In this document: in pieces, positions 1 to 7,876 of the stretch
Position numbering within the stretch: the first letter of the stretch is position 1
Layout: each line of letters begins with the position of its first letter
From: Prevotella sp.
Lineage (GTDB): Bacteria > Bacteroidota > Bacteroidia > Bacteroidales > Bacteroidaceae
Length of the DNA stretch: 40,801 bases
Direction of reading: 5' to 3'
Assembly (NCBI GenBank): GCA_017964785.1
Contig: JAGCRH010000137.1
Location: forward strand, 1 to 40,801
Notes under the pieces: generated by a model
Database searches by the model: none
What the model saw: only the letters and a program-made list of their open reading frames with translations
What the model was told of the DNA's origin: nothing
Program-made: the position numbers and the translations under genes

Positions 1-1619
1 ACAACTGTGCCGTCGTCATCCAGCGCGGACAGGTGCTGGGGGTGGTGCCGAAGACCTATCTGCCCAACTATGGCGAGTTCTACGAGAAACGTTGGTTTGC
101 CTCGGCGCAGGACTTGAACCCCTGCGACATCTATCTGGCAGGCAGTCGGGTGCATGTGAGTGCTGAGCCGGTGATTTTCAAGACGAGCGACGATGTGATG
201 TTTGGCGTGGAGATCTGCGAGGATGTGTGGGCGCCTATCCCACCCAGTAATAACCTCGCTCTGGCAGGTGCCGACATCATCCTGAACCTCTCTGCCAGCG
301 ACGAACTGATAGGCAAGCACCGTTACTTGCGTTCCCTGCTGGCTCAGCAGAGTGCACGTACCATCAGCGGCTATGTCTATGCCGGTAGCGGCTTTGGAGA
401 GTCGACCCAGGATGTGGTCTATGGTGGCAATGCGATGATATTCGAGAATGGCAAACTGTTGGCTGAGGGAGAACGCTTCTCTTTGCAGCCCCAGTTGCTG
501 GTGAATCAGATTGATGTGGAGAAACTGCGCACGGAGCGCCGACAGAATACCACCTTCATTAATGCCCAGCGGGGTGCCACAGCCGTGCAGGTGGCGACGA
601 AACCCGTGGTGCCGAAGAGTTTTGAACTCATCCGAACCATCGACCCACACCCCTTTATTCCGCAGGAGGAAGATATGCAGTCGACCTGCGAGGAGGTGCT
701 CAACATACAGGTGGGAGGCCTCGCCAAGCGCCTCTATCATATCAATGCCCAGAAGGCGGTTGTCGGTATCAGTGGCGGACTGGACTCCACACTGGCCCTG
801 CTCGTCACCGTGAAGGCATTTGATAAGTTAGGACTGGACCGCAAGGGTATCATCGGTATCACGATGCCGGGTTTCGGAACGACGGACCGTACTTATAATA
901 ATGCCATGAAACTGATGCAGACGCTGGGGGTCACCATCCGTGAGATCAGTATCGCCAAGGCGGTCACACAGCATTTCGAGGATATAGGCCATGATCTCAA
1001 CGTGCATGATGTCACCTATGAGAACAGTCAGGCTCGTGAACGGACGCAGATCCTGATGGATGTGGCGAATCAGGTGAACGGACTGGTGGTAGGCACTGGC
1101 GATCTCTCTGAGTTGGCGTTGGGATGGGCTACTTATAATGGCGACCACATGTCGATGTACGGCGTGAATGCCGGTGTGCCCAAGACGCTCATCCGTTATC
1201 TGGTGAGTTATGTGGCTGGGGAGATGGCTACGGATACGCTCCTTGATATCATCGACACGCCAATCTCGCCGGAGTTGATTCCTGCCGACGAGCACGGACA
1301 TATCAAGCAGAAGACGGAAGACTTGGTGGGTCCATATGAGTTGCACGATTTCTTCATCTATTACTTTTTGCGCTACGGCTTCGGCCCGAAGAAGATCTTC
1401 GTGATGGCGCAGAAGGCCTTTAAGAATATCTACGACGACGAGACCATCAAGAAATGGCTCACCACCTTCTGCCGCCGGTTCTTCACGCAGCAGTTCAAAC
1501 GCTCCTGTCTGCCAGACGGTCCGAAGGTGGGTAGTGTGAGCCTCTCGCCCCGAGGTGACTGGCGCATGCCGAGCGATGCCTCCTATACCTTATGGGTCAA
1601 AGAGTGTGAAGGCCTTTAA
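1..1619 (+). CDS. nadE: Glutamine-dependent NAD+ synthetase, 5'-truncated by the window edge
   Basis: Last step of NAD synthesis: amidation of nicotinate adenine dinucleotide with ATP, using ammonia released from glutamine. The open frame reaches the window edge (codons from base 3), so the true start lies upstream. The visible N-terminal part is a nitrilase-type amidase: the Lys of the PKTYLPNYGEFYEKRWF segment and the nucleophile Cys of VEICEDVW are present, while the first catalytic Glu lies outside the window. The C-terminal part is the synthetase, with the ATP-pyrophosphatase P-loop GISGGLDST (about bases 766-793) and the GTGDLSELALGW segment. About 538 residues are visible, as expected for the long two-domain form with only the first ~100 residues missing. 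The next gene starts 11 bases after the stop, so they may share a transcript. Confidence 0.95.
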   Translation, partial: NCAVVIQRGQVLGVVPKTYLPNYGEFYEKRWFASAQDLNPCDIYLAGSRVHVSAEPVIFKTSDDVMFGVEICEDVWAPIPPSNNLALAGADIILNLSASDELIGKHRYLRSLLAQQSARTISGYVYAGSGFGESTQDVVYGGNAMIFENGKLLAEGERFSLQPQLLVNQIDVEKLRTERRQNTTFINAQRGATAVQVATKPVVPKSFELIRTIDPHPFIPQEEDMQSTCEEVLNIQVGGLAKRLYHINAQKAVVGISGGLDSTLALLVTVKAFDKLGLDRKGIIGITMPGFGTTDRTYNNAMKLMQTLGVTIREISIAKAVTQHFEDIGHDLNVHDVTYENSQARERTQILMDVANQVNGLVVGTGDLSELALGWATYNGDHMSMYGVNAGVPKTLIRYLVSYVAGEMATDTLLDIIDTPISPELIPADEHGHIKQKTEDLVGPYELHDFFIYYFLRYGFGPKKIFVMAQKAFKNIYDDETIKKWLTTFCRRFFTQQFKRSCLPDGPKVGSVSLSPRGDWRMPSDASYTLWVKECEGL

Positions 1620-1630
1620 CTTCTTCAATA

Positions 1631-2182
1631 ATGAAGTTACCGTTTCATATCATACAACTGTTGAAAGCGAAGTCTGGTAATGACTTACGACTGCCTTCTG
1701 ATTGCGAATTCCTCTCACTCGACATTGAGAGTAAGACGGGTGTCCGTATTGGTGCCACAACACTGAAACGACTCGTAGGTTTTGCCCAGGATGAACGCAC
1801 GCCCCATGCCAGTACTCTTGATGCCATTGCCCGCTATCTGGGCTATGCCCACTGGGAACAACTGGCGCAGATTGAGGATAAGGGAAACTCTGACTTTGAC
1901 GTCTTTGGTGAGGAAGTCCGCTCTGCCGACTTGCAGCCAGATGCCATTGTCGAGATAACCTATCTGCCAGACAGAATGCTGAGGATGCAGTATCTTGGTA
2001 ACAACCATTATCGGATTGTGGAGAGCCAGAACAGCAAACTCCAAGTAGGCGATGAGGTAGAAGTCCAGAACTATGTGCTGCATCATCCCCTGTTGGTGCT
2101 CAATGTCTGGCGCAATGGCGAGTCTATGGGTCAGTTCACAGCAGGCCGTGTCTCTGGCCTCTCGTCTGTCAAAGTCCTGTAA
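1631..2182 (+). CDS. Uncharacterised protein with a possible N-terminal helical DNA-binding domain
   Basis: 183 residues, no signal peptide, so probably cytoplasmic. Residues 1-80 are helical; the stretch with TGVRIGATTLKRLVGF followed by ASTLDAIARYLGY looks like a small helix-turn-helix-type domain used by Bacteroidota regulators. Residues 95-183 are predicted beta-rich (IVEITYLPDRMLRMQYLGNN, GDEVEVQNYV) and resemble no domain I can name. The stop codon is followed immediately by the ATG of the kinase gene (zero spacing), so the two are probably co-translated and may work together, for instance as kinase and substrate or regulator. That partnership is inference. Product name not recognised. 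Confidence 0.75.
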   Translation: MKLPFHIIQLLKAKSGNDLRLPSDCEFLSLDIESKTGVRIGATTLKRLVGFAQDERTPHASTLDAIARYLGYAHWEQLAQIEDKGNSDFDVFGEEVRSADLQPDAIVEITYLPDRMLRMQYLGNNHYRIVESQNSKLQVGDEVEVQNYVLHHPLLVLNVWRNGESMGQFTAGRVSGLSSVKVL

Positions 2183-3490
2183 ATGATGGACACTTCGCGG
2201 TTTTCAGATCGTCAGTCCCGTTTTGAGGCTGTTGAGCAGATGGAAACACAGGGAGCCACCTGTGACACCTTTCGTGTGAAACTCTATGGCAAACTACATT
2301 TCCTGAAACGCCTGAAAGCCGAATACGCCGGTGATATCCGCTATCATGAAGCCCTTCGCAAAGAGTTTGAGACGGGCTATCGCTTGGAGCATCCTAACTT
2401 GGTGCGATATATCTCACTCGACAGTGACAGTATCTTGATGGAGTATGTCGAGGGCGAGCCCCTTTCGCAACGCCTCGTTACTCAACCCGATTATTTCACG
2501 AAACGGAAGAACACGGATAAGTTTATCCGTCAGTTGCTGGATGTCGTTGGCTATCTTCACAGCCATCAGGTGCTCCATCTTGATTTGAAGCCCGACAATA
2601 TCCTGCTCACCCGCATCAACGATGATGTCAAACTCATTGACCTCGGTTGTTGTTATACAGACTTTTTTCCTGATACCACAGGCCATACCAATGCCTTCGC
2701 CGCCCCAGAGCAACTATCGGGTGGGGTGGTGGGGATCCCAACCGATGTTTTCGCCATTGGCAAGATCCTTGAATGTCTTCCAGCCCATACTTTATATAAT
2801 AAGGTGATAGCCCGCTGTACGGCAGAAGACCCGTCAGCCCGCTATCAGTCGGTAGAAGAAATCCTGCATGATGTCAGTCATGGAAGGCGATACTGGCGTG
2901 TTGTGGCCATTCTTGCGGCATTGGTAGCAGCCATCGTTATAGGCGTCGCACTTTTCTCCCATCAGCCTGAATCTGTTCCCGCTCTGCCCAGAGACATATT
3001 GACACCTGAATCTATTGGTAACCCAGTACAGCAGATTCCTGTTCCCGAAAATCGACTGACCCCCGAAAATCAAGAGCCAGTCCCTGTTAATCATGACCCA
3101 ATAGTTCCCGTGATTCCTGCTCAACCCAAAGAAACACAGGCATCCGCTCCTGTCACTACTCCCACTCCCATATCACAGTCATCAGAAAAAGAAAACCTGG
3201 GACCATTTGATGAAGAACTGGAACGCATGATGGATAAGGCCTACCGCTCCACTATCGCAACCTTCTGCGATTCTGTCTTTCCATCATTGACGGTAGGACG
3301 ACAATGGAGTAAGCAATCTTCAGAATTTCACGCCCAAGTGTTACAGGCTGCCGCCGATTTGTCAAGGAAATATCCCGATATACCAGAAAGTGTTGTGATA
3401 GAGCATGTGGAATCCCGTTTCCAGAGTCTTGTAGGCTATGTCTTCAACCGGATGCGCCAAAACGGCCAACAGCAAAAATCTCCCGAATAA
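2183..3490 (+). CDS. Eukaryotic-like Ser/Thr protein kinase, single-pass membrane, degenerate motifs
   Basis: 435 residues. Kinase-like domain at about 15-235: catalytic loop HLDLKPDN (residues 132-139) is canonical and an APEQ motif (174-177) marks the activation segment end. Two motifs are unusual: DFG is replaced by DLG (153-155), and the glycine-rich loop is not recognisable, with the likely ATP lysine in FLKRLK near residue 42. One transmembrane helix lies at about 240-258 (VVAILAALVAAIVIGVALF). A Pro/Gln-rich spacer (262-335) leads to a C-terminal helical domain (342-435) that should be extracytoplasmic. That arrangement (cytoplasmic kinase, outside sensor) is typical of bacterial Hanks-type kinases. 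Whether it is catalytically active or a pseudokinase is open. It ends against a hairpin at 3491-3507. Confidence 0.85.
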   Translation: MMDTSRFSDRQSRFEAVEQMETQGATCDTFRVKLYGKLHFLKRLKAEYAGDIRYHEALRKEFETGYRLEHPNLVRYISLDSDSILMEYVEGEPLSQRLVTQPDYFTKRKNTDKFIRQLLDVVGYLHSHQVLHLDLKPDNILLTRINDDVKLIDLGCCYTDFFPDTTGHTNAFAAPEQLSGGVVGIPTDVFAIGKILECLPAHTLYNKVIARCTAEDPSARYQSVEEILHDVSHGRRYWRVVAILAALVAAIVIGVALFSHQPESVPALPRDILTPESIGNPVQQIPVPENRLTPENQEPVPVNHDPIVPVIPAQPKETQASAPVTTPTPISQSSEKENLGPFDEELERMMDKAYRSTIATFCDSVFPSLTVGRQWSKQSSEFHAQVLQAAADLSRKYPDIPESVVIEHVESRFQSLVGYVFNRMRQNGQQQKSPE

Positions 3491-3512
3491 TTTGGCGCAT
3501 TGCCAAATTTTT
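3491..3512 (+). terminator. Short hairpin plus T-run after the kinase gene, overlapping the next promoter
   Basis: TTTGGC (3491-3496) and GCCAAA (3502-3507) form a perfect 6-bp stem with a 5-base loop, followed by a run of Ts. It begins directly after the kinase stop codon. The same bases hold the -33 TTTG of the promoter for the 53-aa ORF, so the palindrome could also be an operator. Weak as a terminator. Confidence 0.45.
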
Positions 3513-3522
3513 CTTACCTTTG
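3491..3522 (+). promoter_or_regulatory. Bacteroidota-type promoter for the 53-aa ORF
   Basis: -33 TTTG at 3491-3494 and -7 TACCTTTG at 3515-3522, spacer 20, matching the sigma-ABfr consensus. The -33 lies inside an inverted repeat. The start codon follows 31 bases downstream. Confidence 0.7.
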
Positions 3523-3553
3523 CACCGTTAACGTTTCATTAAACAAATAGAGT

Positions 3554-3715
3554 ATGGAAACAACAAAAAGAAAAAGGACTCGTGAAGAGGTTCGTGCTGC
3601 CTTTCGTGAGTACCTTAAAGACAAGAAAAAGCGCATGGAAGAGAAACAACGTGAACTCGAAGAGATTCATGAGATGAGAATGTCGGGGATGACGATGGAA
3701 GAGATTTTTGCATAG
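3554..3715 (+). CDS. Small charged protein, 53 aa
   Basis: Short ORF from ATG at 3554 to TAG at 3713-3715, directly downstream of a good promoter. The product is extremely rich in Lys, Arg and Glu (METTKRKRTREEVRAAFREY at the start) and should form one long amphipathic or coiled-coil helix ending in MTMEEIFA. No known family recognised. It precedes a short DUF6169-like ORF by 24 bases, and both lie between one promoter and one strong terminator (4027-4061), so they appear to form a two-gene unit. A small basic/acidic helical protein next to a small globular protein resembles a toxin-antitoxin layout, but that is only a layout argument. Confidence 0.6.
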   Translation: METTKRKRTREEVRAAFREYLKDKKKRMEEKQRELEEIHEMRMSGMTMEEIFA

Positions 3716-3739
3716 TCACTCTCCTTAAATCTTATTGCT

Positions 3740-3994
3740 ATGAATACGCTCAGATTAAACATCATTAATCTGCATGCACCTTATAGGGTGTGGCAGAAAT
3801 CGGAAAAGCCCGATCATTATTATTTTGTAAGCGATTCAGGAGTTGAATATAATATTGACTTCAAGTTGGATTATGCATTTGTGCCAAGTGGGGCATTTGA
3901 ATTCAGTATTACTAATGAACGTCATGGCCAGTCACCACTTGACATGAAACTTAAACAGACGGTCTTTGTGAGCCTACTCAGCGTTACCAAATAG
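3740..3994 (+). CDS. Short DUF6169-like protein, possibly C-terminally truncated
   Basis: 84 residues. The segment HYYFVSDSGVEYNIDF followed by FEFSI and DMKLKQTVFVSLL resembles, from memory, the N-terminal half of the Bacteroidota family DUF6169 (aromatic-rich strand, then a D-x-[RK]-[IL]-x-x-T helix). Family members are usually near 150 residues, so this copy looks shortened. I checked the other frames past the stop: one continues to about 4065 but only through the terminator stem, with no family-like sequence, so a simple frameshift is not supported. No signal peptide. Function unknown. Confidence 0.5.
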   Translation: MNTLRLNIINLHAPYRVWQKSEKPDHYYFVSDSGVEYNIDFKLDYAFVPSGAFEFSITNERHGQSPLDMKLKQTVFVSLLSVTK

Positions 3995-4026
3995 GTGATA
4001 ATTGTTTCTTATTTACAAATAATGCT

Positions 4027-4061
4027 AAATGGAAGAAATGGTTGCGCTGTTTCTTCCATTT
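4027..4061 (+). terminator. Strong rho-independent-type terminator
   Basis: AAATGGAAGAAA (4027-4038) pairs perfectly with TTTCTTCCATTT (4050-4061) around an 11-base loop, followed by TT and A/T-rich sequence. It closes the two-gene unit 3554-3994. Confidence 0.75.
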
Positions 4062-4208
4062 TTAATGTTTGTTTCGTACATTTGCAGGCAGAAGCATCTG
4101 AAAAAGAGTGTATAACAAACAAATAAAGCAAAAAAATGAAGAAAAAATCGATACGAAGTGGCTAAAATCGGAAAAAATGGAGTTGTTTTGCAAAAAAAAC
4201 GGCCCACA

Positions 4209-4242
4209 TTGAACGTTGTTTGCTAAATTTTTCTTATATTTG
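4209..4242 (+). promoter_or_regulatory. Promoter of the structured RNA candidate
   Basis: A clear -7 TATATTTG at 4235-4242. The -33 is weaker: TTG at 4209-4211 (spacer 23) or the badly spaced TTTG at 4219-4222. Start of transcription is expected near 4248. Confidence 0.5.
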
Positions 4243-4490
4243 CAACGTCGCAGGGAGTCTGCGGCAGACATAGTAGGAAGCGTTTAGCTTTCATCTGTAC
4301 CGAAAAGTCTGGTAAACTTTCAACGTAAAGCAGATGTAGAGTGAACACGTTCCCTCCTTGGTAGGAATAATAATTGTGTAGCCATCAACGGCTCACATCC
4401 AATATATCCTCCAAGGGTGTGGGCTGTTTCTTTTATCTCTTTACAGGTTTTACCAGAGCCTTCGGTAGGATAGCGAAAGGCTCACACTTC
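4243..4490 (+). ncRNA. Candidate structured non-coding RNA or leader
   Basis: Several perfect helices nest in order. (1) CATCTG 4292-4297 with CAGATG 4331-4336, enclosing two small hairpins, TACC/GGTA (4298-4301 with 4311-4314) and CTTT/AAAG (4317-4320 with 4327-4330), a three-way junction. (2) CCTTGG 4356-4361 plus AGGA 4363-4366 with TCCT 4407-4410 plus CCAAGG 4411-4416, enclosing AGCC/GGCT (4380-4383 with 4390-4393) extended by GTG/CAC. (3) GAGCCTT 4456-4462 with AAGGCTC 4477-4483, then a T-rich tract, terminator-like. The sequence looks familiar from Bacteroidales genomes and may belong to a described Bacteroidales RNA family such as Bacteroidales-1, but I cannot confirm this. It could be a free sRNA or the leader of the next gene. 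Confidence 0.6.
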
Positions 4491-4528
4491 TTTTGTCTTA
4501 TTTAATTATTAAACTAAAAACAATTTCT

Positions 4529-5083
4529 ATGATTGATTTACTAATTGACGCACTTAAAGAAATTACAAGTGATTATGTTGAATACGTGAACTCCGCAGGA
4601 GTCAAATGTAAACATCTAGAGCGGATATTCGCTTATGAGTTGTATCGTCAGTGGGCTAACAAGTTAGAAGATCCCATAAATAATCCAGAGAAACTTATAC
4701 TACATGGTGAAATAGTAAAAGGATTTGAGAATCAGACTAGGAGGTATCCTGATTTTGTTTTACATGGTTCACAAGGTGATTATGAACATCAAGAGATAGT
4801 ATGTGAGATTAAACGCAATAAGAATTTAAGTAAGAAATCGTATATAGCAGATTTGAATAAGATTTCAGAATTTTTCAATAGTGATAAAACTTTTGCTCAT
4901 CCATTCAAACATGGTGTTTTTATTCTTGTAGGTGGAAATATGAATAGTATTCGGAGCTTGTCGAGAAAACTACCTAATAAAATCGTTAAAAATGCGGATA
5001 AGATCTTTATTATCTCCCACAGAGGAAATGAAACATTTAATCCTGAAGAAGATGTTAAGAGATTAGATTCAATAATTTTATAA
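4529..5083 (+). CDS. PD-(D/E)XK nuclease-like protein
   Basis: 184 residues from the ATG at 4529. An upstream start at 4493 is less likely because it lies at the foot of a terminator-like hairpin. The core shows the PD-(D/E)XK pattern: YPDFVLH (P74, D75), then EIVCEIKRN (E93, K95), preceded by a helix with ERIFAYELYRQW (E31), where this fold often carries a Glu. D75, E93 and K95 would coordinate the metal. Such domains occur in restriction, repair and defence nucleases; the substrate cannot be told from the sequence. No signal peptide, so cytoplasmic, unlike the four following genes. AT-rich. The next gene starts 16 bases downstream. Confidence 0.65.
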   Translation: MIDLLIDALKEITSDYVEYVNSAGVKCKHLERIFAYELYRQWANKLEDPINNPEKLILHGEIVKGFENQTRRYPDFVLHGSQGDYEHQEIVCEIKRNKNLSKKSYIADLNKISEFFNSDKTFAHPFKHGVFILVGGNMNSIRSLSRKLPNKIVKNADKIFIISHRGNETFNPEEDVKRLDSIIL

Positions 5084-5099
5084 TTTAATAACAAACAAT

Positions 5100-6449
5100 A
5101 TGAAGAAAATACTATTAATTTCAGTGTTATTACATTTATGTGTTTTAATTAGTGCACAATCAAAAGGTGATCCGTATCGCCGTAATTCTTTATGTTCATT
5201 CTTTATTACTGATGTTGGTAAAATTGATATCAATTCATTAAGGACTGTAGATTTTGCATGTCAAAAATATGCAGTTCCAACAAAATATGATTCCCATGAT
5301 ATTGGTATTGATAGAACTGTAGAAGTGCGAAAGATTGAACTTAAAGGAAAGAATAAGCCGAAACAAGGTTTTTTTGAAAAAATGGGTAGAACTTTGGCTA
5401 AGGCTCAAGGCCTTGATTATGATGCAGAATTAGCTAAAACAAAAGCAGGTATGAAAGAAAGTCTTAGAGAGGCATCAGATCAGCAAGAGTTGATAGATCA
5501 ATTACCCAATCGACTTACCCAGTTCTTAGAAGACCACAGAATTGCAAATATATTATTAGCAAGGTGGTTTAATGCGTCAAATATTCAAGAAGACGGGTCT
5601 TATTATAATGTAAAACTAATTCAGGATCGTGGTGTTTATAGCGCTTCTGAATTAGAAAAATTACGTGCAAAGGAGTCTGTTAGAGGCCGTGCGATTTTAG
5701 CAGATGCAGGTATGGAGTTGTTATCTCATACATATGTTTCATTTACGTATTTCGATTATTTGACTTCCCAAGATATTAATAAGGGAAATAAGAAAGTAAG
5801 TGCTAAACTGTTCGGAACCGAATCAAAATTAGGAAGTTTGGCACAGAAAGAATATGATGATAGAATACAGAATGTTTCTGGTTTTGATGTTAAAGCAACT
5901 ACCTATTTGTTTAGATTAAAATGGAATAAAGATTTGGAAGACTTGTTTATTGCAAAATATTATAATGCTCCCGTTTCCGATTTATTAAATAGTGATGATT
6001 TTGAGATGGAATACGTTGGATTTCAACATAGCCCATCGGTAAAATACGAAGAGAGAACAGGAAAAGGAGCGGAAGGTAACTACTTGGTTGCTGGTGAGGC
6101 TACTATAAGGGCTATAGATAAATCATTAACCTATCTTCAAAGAAAGTTTGAAGATTTTCGAGTGAAAGCTCCCTTGATAGATGTTGATAAATCAGAAATA
6201 ACTGCTTTTATTGGCACAAAAGAAGGTGTTGAACCGTCATCTGTATTTGAGGTTTTAGAACGAACTTATAACGAGAAAAAGAATCGCTATGACTATAAGA
6301 AAGTAACTACTTTAAAGATTGATAAAAAGAAACCAATCTTTGATAATGAATATGTTTTGGGACAAGAAGAGGAGCCTGTAGGAAAGACTTATTTTAAGGG
6401 AGATGATGCAAAACTCGCACCAGGTATGTTAATTCGACAAATCAAGTGA
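5100..6449 (+). CDS. Exported protein of unknown function, first of four
   Basis: 449 residues with a clear signal peptide (hydrophobic ILLISVLLHLCVLISA, cleavage after AQ near residue 20), so periplasmic or beyond. The central part is alpha/beta. The C-terminal ~90 residues (AFIGTKEGVEPSSVFEVLE ... YFKGDDAKLAPGMLIRQ) read as a small beta domain resembling those at the ends of FlgT/TolB-like envelope proteins; this resemblance is weak. No lipobox. AT-rich codon use, unlike nadE or gyrA. The next gene starts 3 bases after the stop, and four such genes run to 8875 with essentially no gaps, so they are almost certainly one operon. No function assigned. Confidence 0.75.
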   Translation: MKKILLISVLLHLCVLISAQSKGDPYRRNSLCSFFITDVGKIDINSLRTVDFACQKYAVPTKYDSHDIGIDRTVEVRKIELKGKNKPKQGFFEKMGRTLAKAQGLDYDAELAKTKAGMKESLREASDQQELIDQLPNRLTQFLEDHRIANILLARWFNASNIQEDGSYYNVKLIQDRGVYSASELEKLRAKESVRGRAILADAGMELLSHTYVSFTYFDYLTSQDINKGNKKVSAKLFGTESKLGSLAQKEYDDRIQNVSGFDVKATTYLFRLKWNKDLEDLFIAKYYNAPVSDLLNSDDFEMEYVGFQHSPSVKYEERTGKGAEGNYLVAGEATIRAIDKSLTYLQRKFEDFRVKAPLIDVDKSEITAFIGTKEGVEPSSVFEVLERTYNEKKNRYDYKKVTTLKIDKKKPIFDNEYVLGQEEEPVGKTYFKGDDAKLAPGMLIRQIK

Positions 6450-6452
6450 AAT

Positions 6453-6935
6453 ATGAAGAAATCAGTTCTGTTAATGATGATGGTTTTATTAGCCATATCA
6501 TTTGTTTCTGCCAAAGACAAGGTGGATGATAGTCGGTATGAGATTGAGATGGCAGAGGTTGGTGAACCAGGTACTTTAGTTGTTAAAGTATGGTCTTACA
6601 ACAAAAAGCCTCAGGTAAGTGATGATGTCGCAAAAATGAATGCGATAAAAGGCGTATTATTTAAGGGCGTATCAGATTCTGGTCGTATGAAAGGGCGCAA
6701 GGCCTTAGTAGAAGATGGTTATGAGAATCATAAGGATTACTTTGACGATTTCTTTGGAGATGCAAAGTACGCCAAATATTCTCGTGTTGCCTTGAATAGT
6801 TATGTAGAGCAGAATAGTTTGATAAAAGTAGGCAAACTCTATAAAATTGGTAAGATAGTAGTAATATCTTATAATGATTTGCGTAAGCAATTAGAAACTG
6901 ATAAGGTTATAAAGGGACTTAATAGCGGATTTTGA
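6453..6935 (+). CDS. Small exported protein of unknown function, second of four
   Basis: 160 residues with signal peptide MKKSVLLMMMVLLAISFVSA. The mature part includes a GTLVVKVWSYNKKP strand, a KGVLFKGVSDSGRMKGRKAL segment and a C-terminal helix. The GVLFKGV pattern is seen in Bacteroidota envelope proteins that contain CsgG/TolB-like anticodon-binding-type folds, but I cannot name a family. The following gene begins at the ATG at 6938, two bases after this stop; a TTG alternative at 6932 would overlap. Confidence 0.7.
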   Translation: MKKSVLLMMMVLLAISFVSAKDKVDDSRYEIEMAEVGEPGTLVVKVWSYNKKPQVSDDVAKMNAIKGVLFKGVSDSGRMKGRKALVEDGYENHKDYFDDFFGDAKYAKYSRVALNSYVEQNSLIKVGKLYKIGKIVVISYNDLRKQLETDKVIKGLNSGF

Positions 6936-6937
6936 GT

Positions 6938-7876
6938 ATGAAAAGATTTTCTATTATATTGTTTGGGCTTGGTTTGTCATTGATGGCATTCTCACAGGCT
7001 AAGAAGCCAACTTTAATGGTTGTGCCAAGTGATTTGTATTGTAATCAACACGGATATATGCTTTCTTTTAATAATCAAGGAACAACTGAAATGGTTCCTG
7101 ATTATAAAAAAGCGTTACAGAATGACCCACAATTATTGACAGGTATAACTGTTATTGGACAGATGATGGCTGATTGTGGTTTTCCATTGAAACTGATGGA
7201 GCAGGAATTAAAAAGTTTGAATCAGGAAAGTGCTGAAGACGCTTTGTTGACTTCAAAGTCTGGTGCTGATGTGGCAGAATCACCTGTTGACCGTCTTAAA
7301 AAGACCTCAAAAAGTGACATCATCTTACAAGTGACATGGTTGGTGAACAGAACGGGACCAAAATATTCTTTGACATTCAATCTTCAAGGAATAGATGCTT
7401 ATACGAATAAACAGATTGCTGCTTGTCAGGGTACTGGTGATCCGACTTTTTCCGCAGAACTTCCCGTACTTATAGAAGAATCTATTGCCAATCATCTTGA
7501 AACTTTCACAACTCAGTTGCAAAACCATTTTGATGATATGTTCGAGAATGGACGAGAGATTACGTTAAGAGTAAAGAAATGGGATGATTCAGAGTATGAC
7601 TTGGAGTCAGAGTTTGATGGCACGGAGTTAAGTGACATTATTGAAGATTGGGTTTCTGCCAATACGGTGAAAGGGCGTTTTAATACTACGGATGCTACAG
7701 AGAACTTTATGTATTTTGAGCAGGTTCGCATCCCTCTGTTTGATGAAAACCAGCGTGCAATGGATGCAAGGCGTTGGACTCGTGGACTTATCAATAAGTT
7801 AAAGACTCTTGATGTTCCTGCAAAATTGATGATGAAAGGGTTAGGGCAGGCAACAATTGTTATAGGAGGAAAGTAG
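6938..7876 (+). CDS. Exported protein, DUF6175-like, third of four
   Basis: 312 residues from the ATG at 6938. The frame could begin at a TTG at 6932, but that overlaps the previous stop and adds only two residues. Signal peptide FSIILFGLGLSLMAFSQA. The opening of the mature protein (KKPTLMVVPSDLYCNQHGY) is what I remember of DUF6175, a Bacteroidota family of unknown function. SDIILQVTWLV and LTFNLQGIDAYTNKQIAACQGTGDP look like strands of a CsgG/TolB-N-like fold. It lies between two other exported proteins without gaps, so a shared envelope role is likely; the role is unknown. Confidence 0.7.
   Translation: MKRFSIILFGLGLSLMAFSQAKKPTLMVVPSDLYCNQHGYMLSFNNQGTTEMVPDYKKALQNDPQLLTGITVIGQMMADCGFPLKLMEQELKSLNQESAEDALLTSKSGADVAESPVDRLKKTSKSDIILQVTWLVNRTGPKYSLTFNLQGIDAYTNKQIAACQGTGDPTFSAELPVLIEESIANHLETFTTQLQNHFDDMFENGREITLRVKKWDDSEYDLESEFDGTELSDIIEDWVSANTVKGRFNTTDATENFMYFEQVRIPLFDENQRAMDARRWTRGLINKLKTLDVPAKLMMKGLGQATIVIGGK

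Larger units (their letters stand above)
3995..4528. other. 534-base gene-free stretch: terminator, promoters, RNA candidate
   Basis: Holds the terminator at 4027-4061, a lone -7-like TACATTTG at 4077-4084 without a good -33 (the only downstream ATG frame, at 4136, gives 9 residues), an A-rich stretch at 4120-4200, a promoter near 4209-4242 and the structured RNA candidate 4243-4490. No supported protein gene. Confidence 0.7.

Noticed and set aside
3960-4065. Frameshift in the DUF6169-like ORF, continuing in another frame
   Set aside because: The extension runs through the perfect terminator stem at 4027-4061 and shows no family-like residues.
4025-4271. Minus-strand ORFs of 60-69 codons rich in Phe and Cys
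   Set aside because: Low-complexity A/T translation across a terminator and promoter; no homology recognised.
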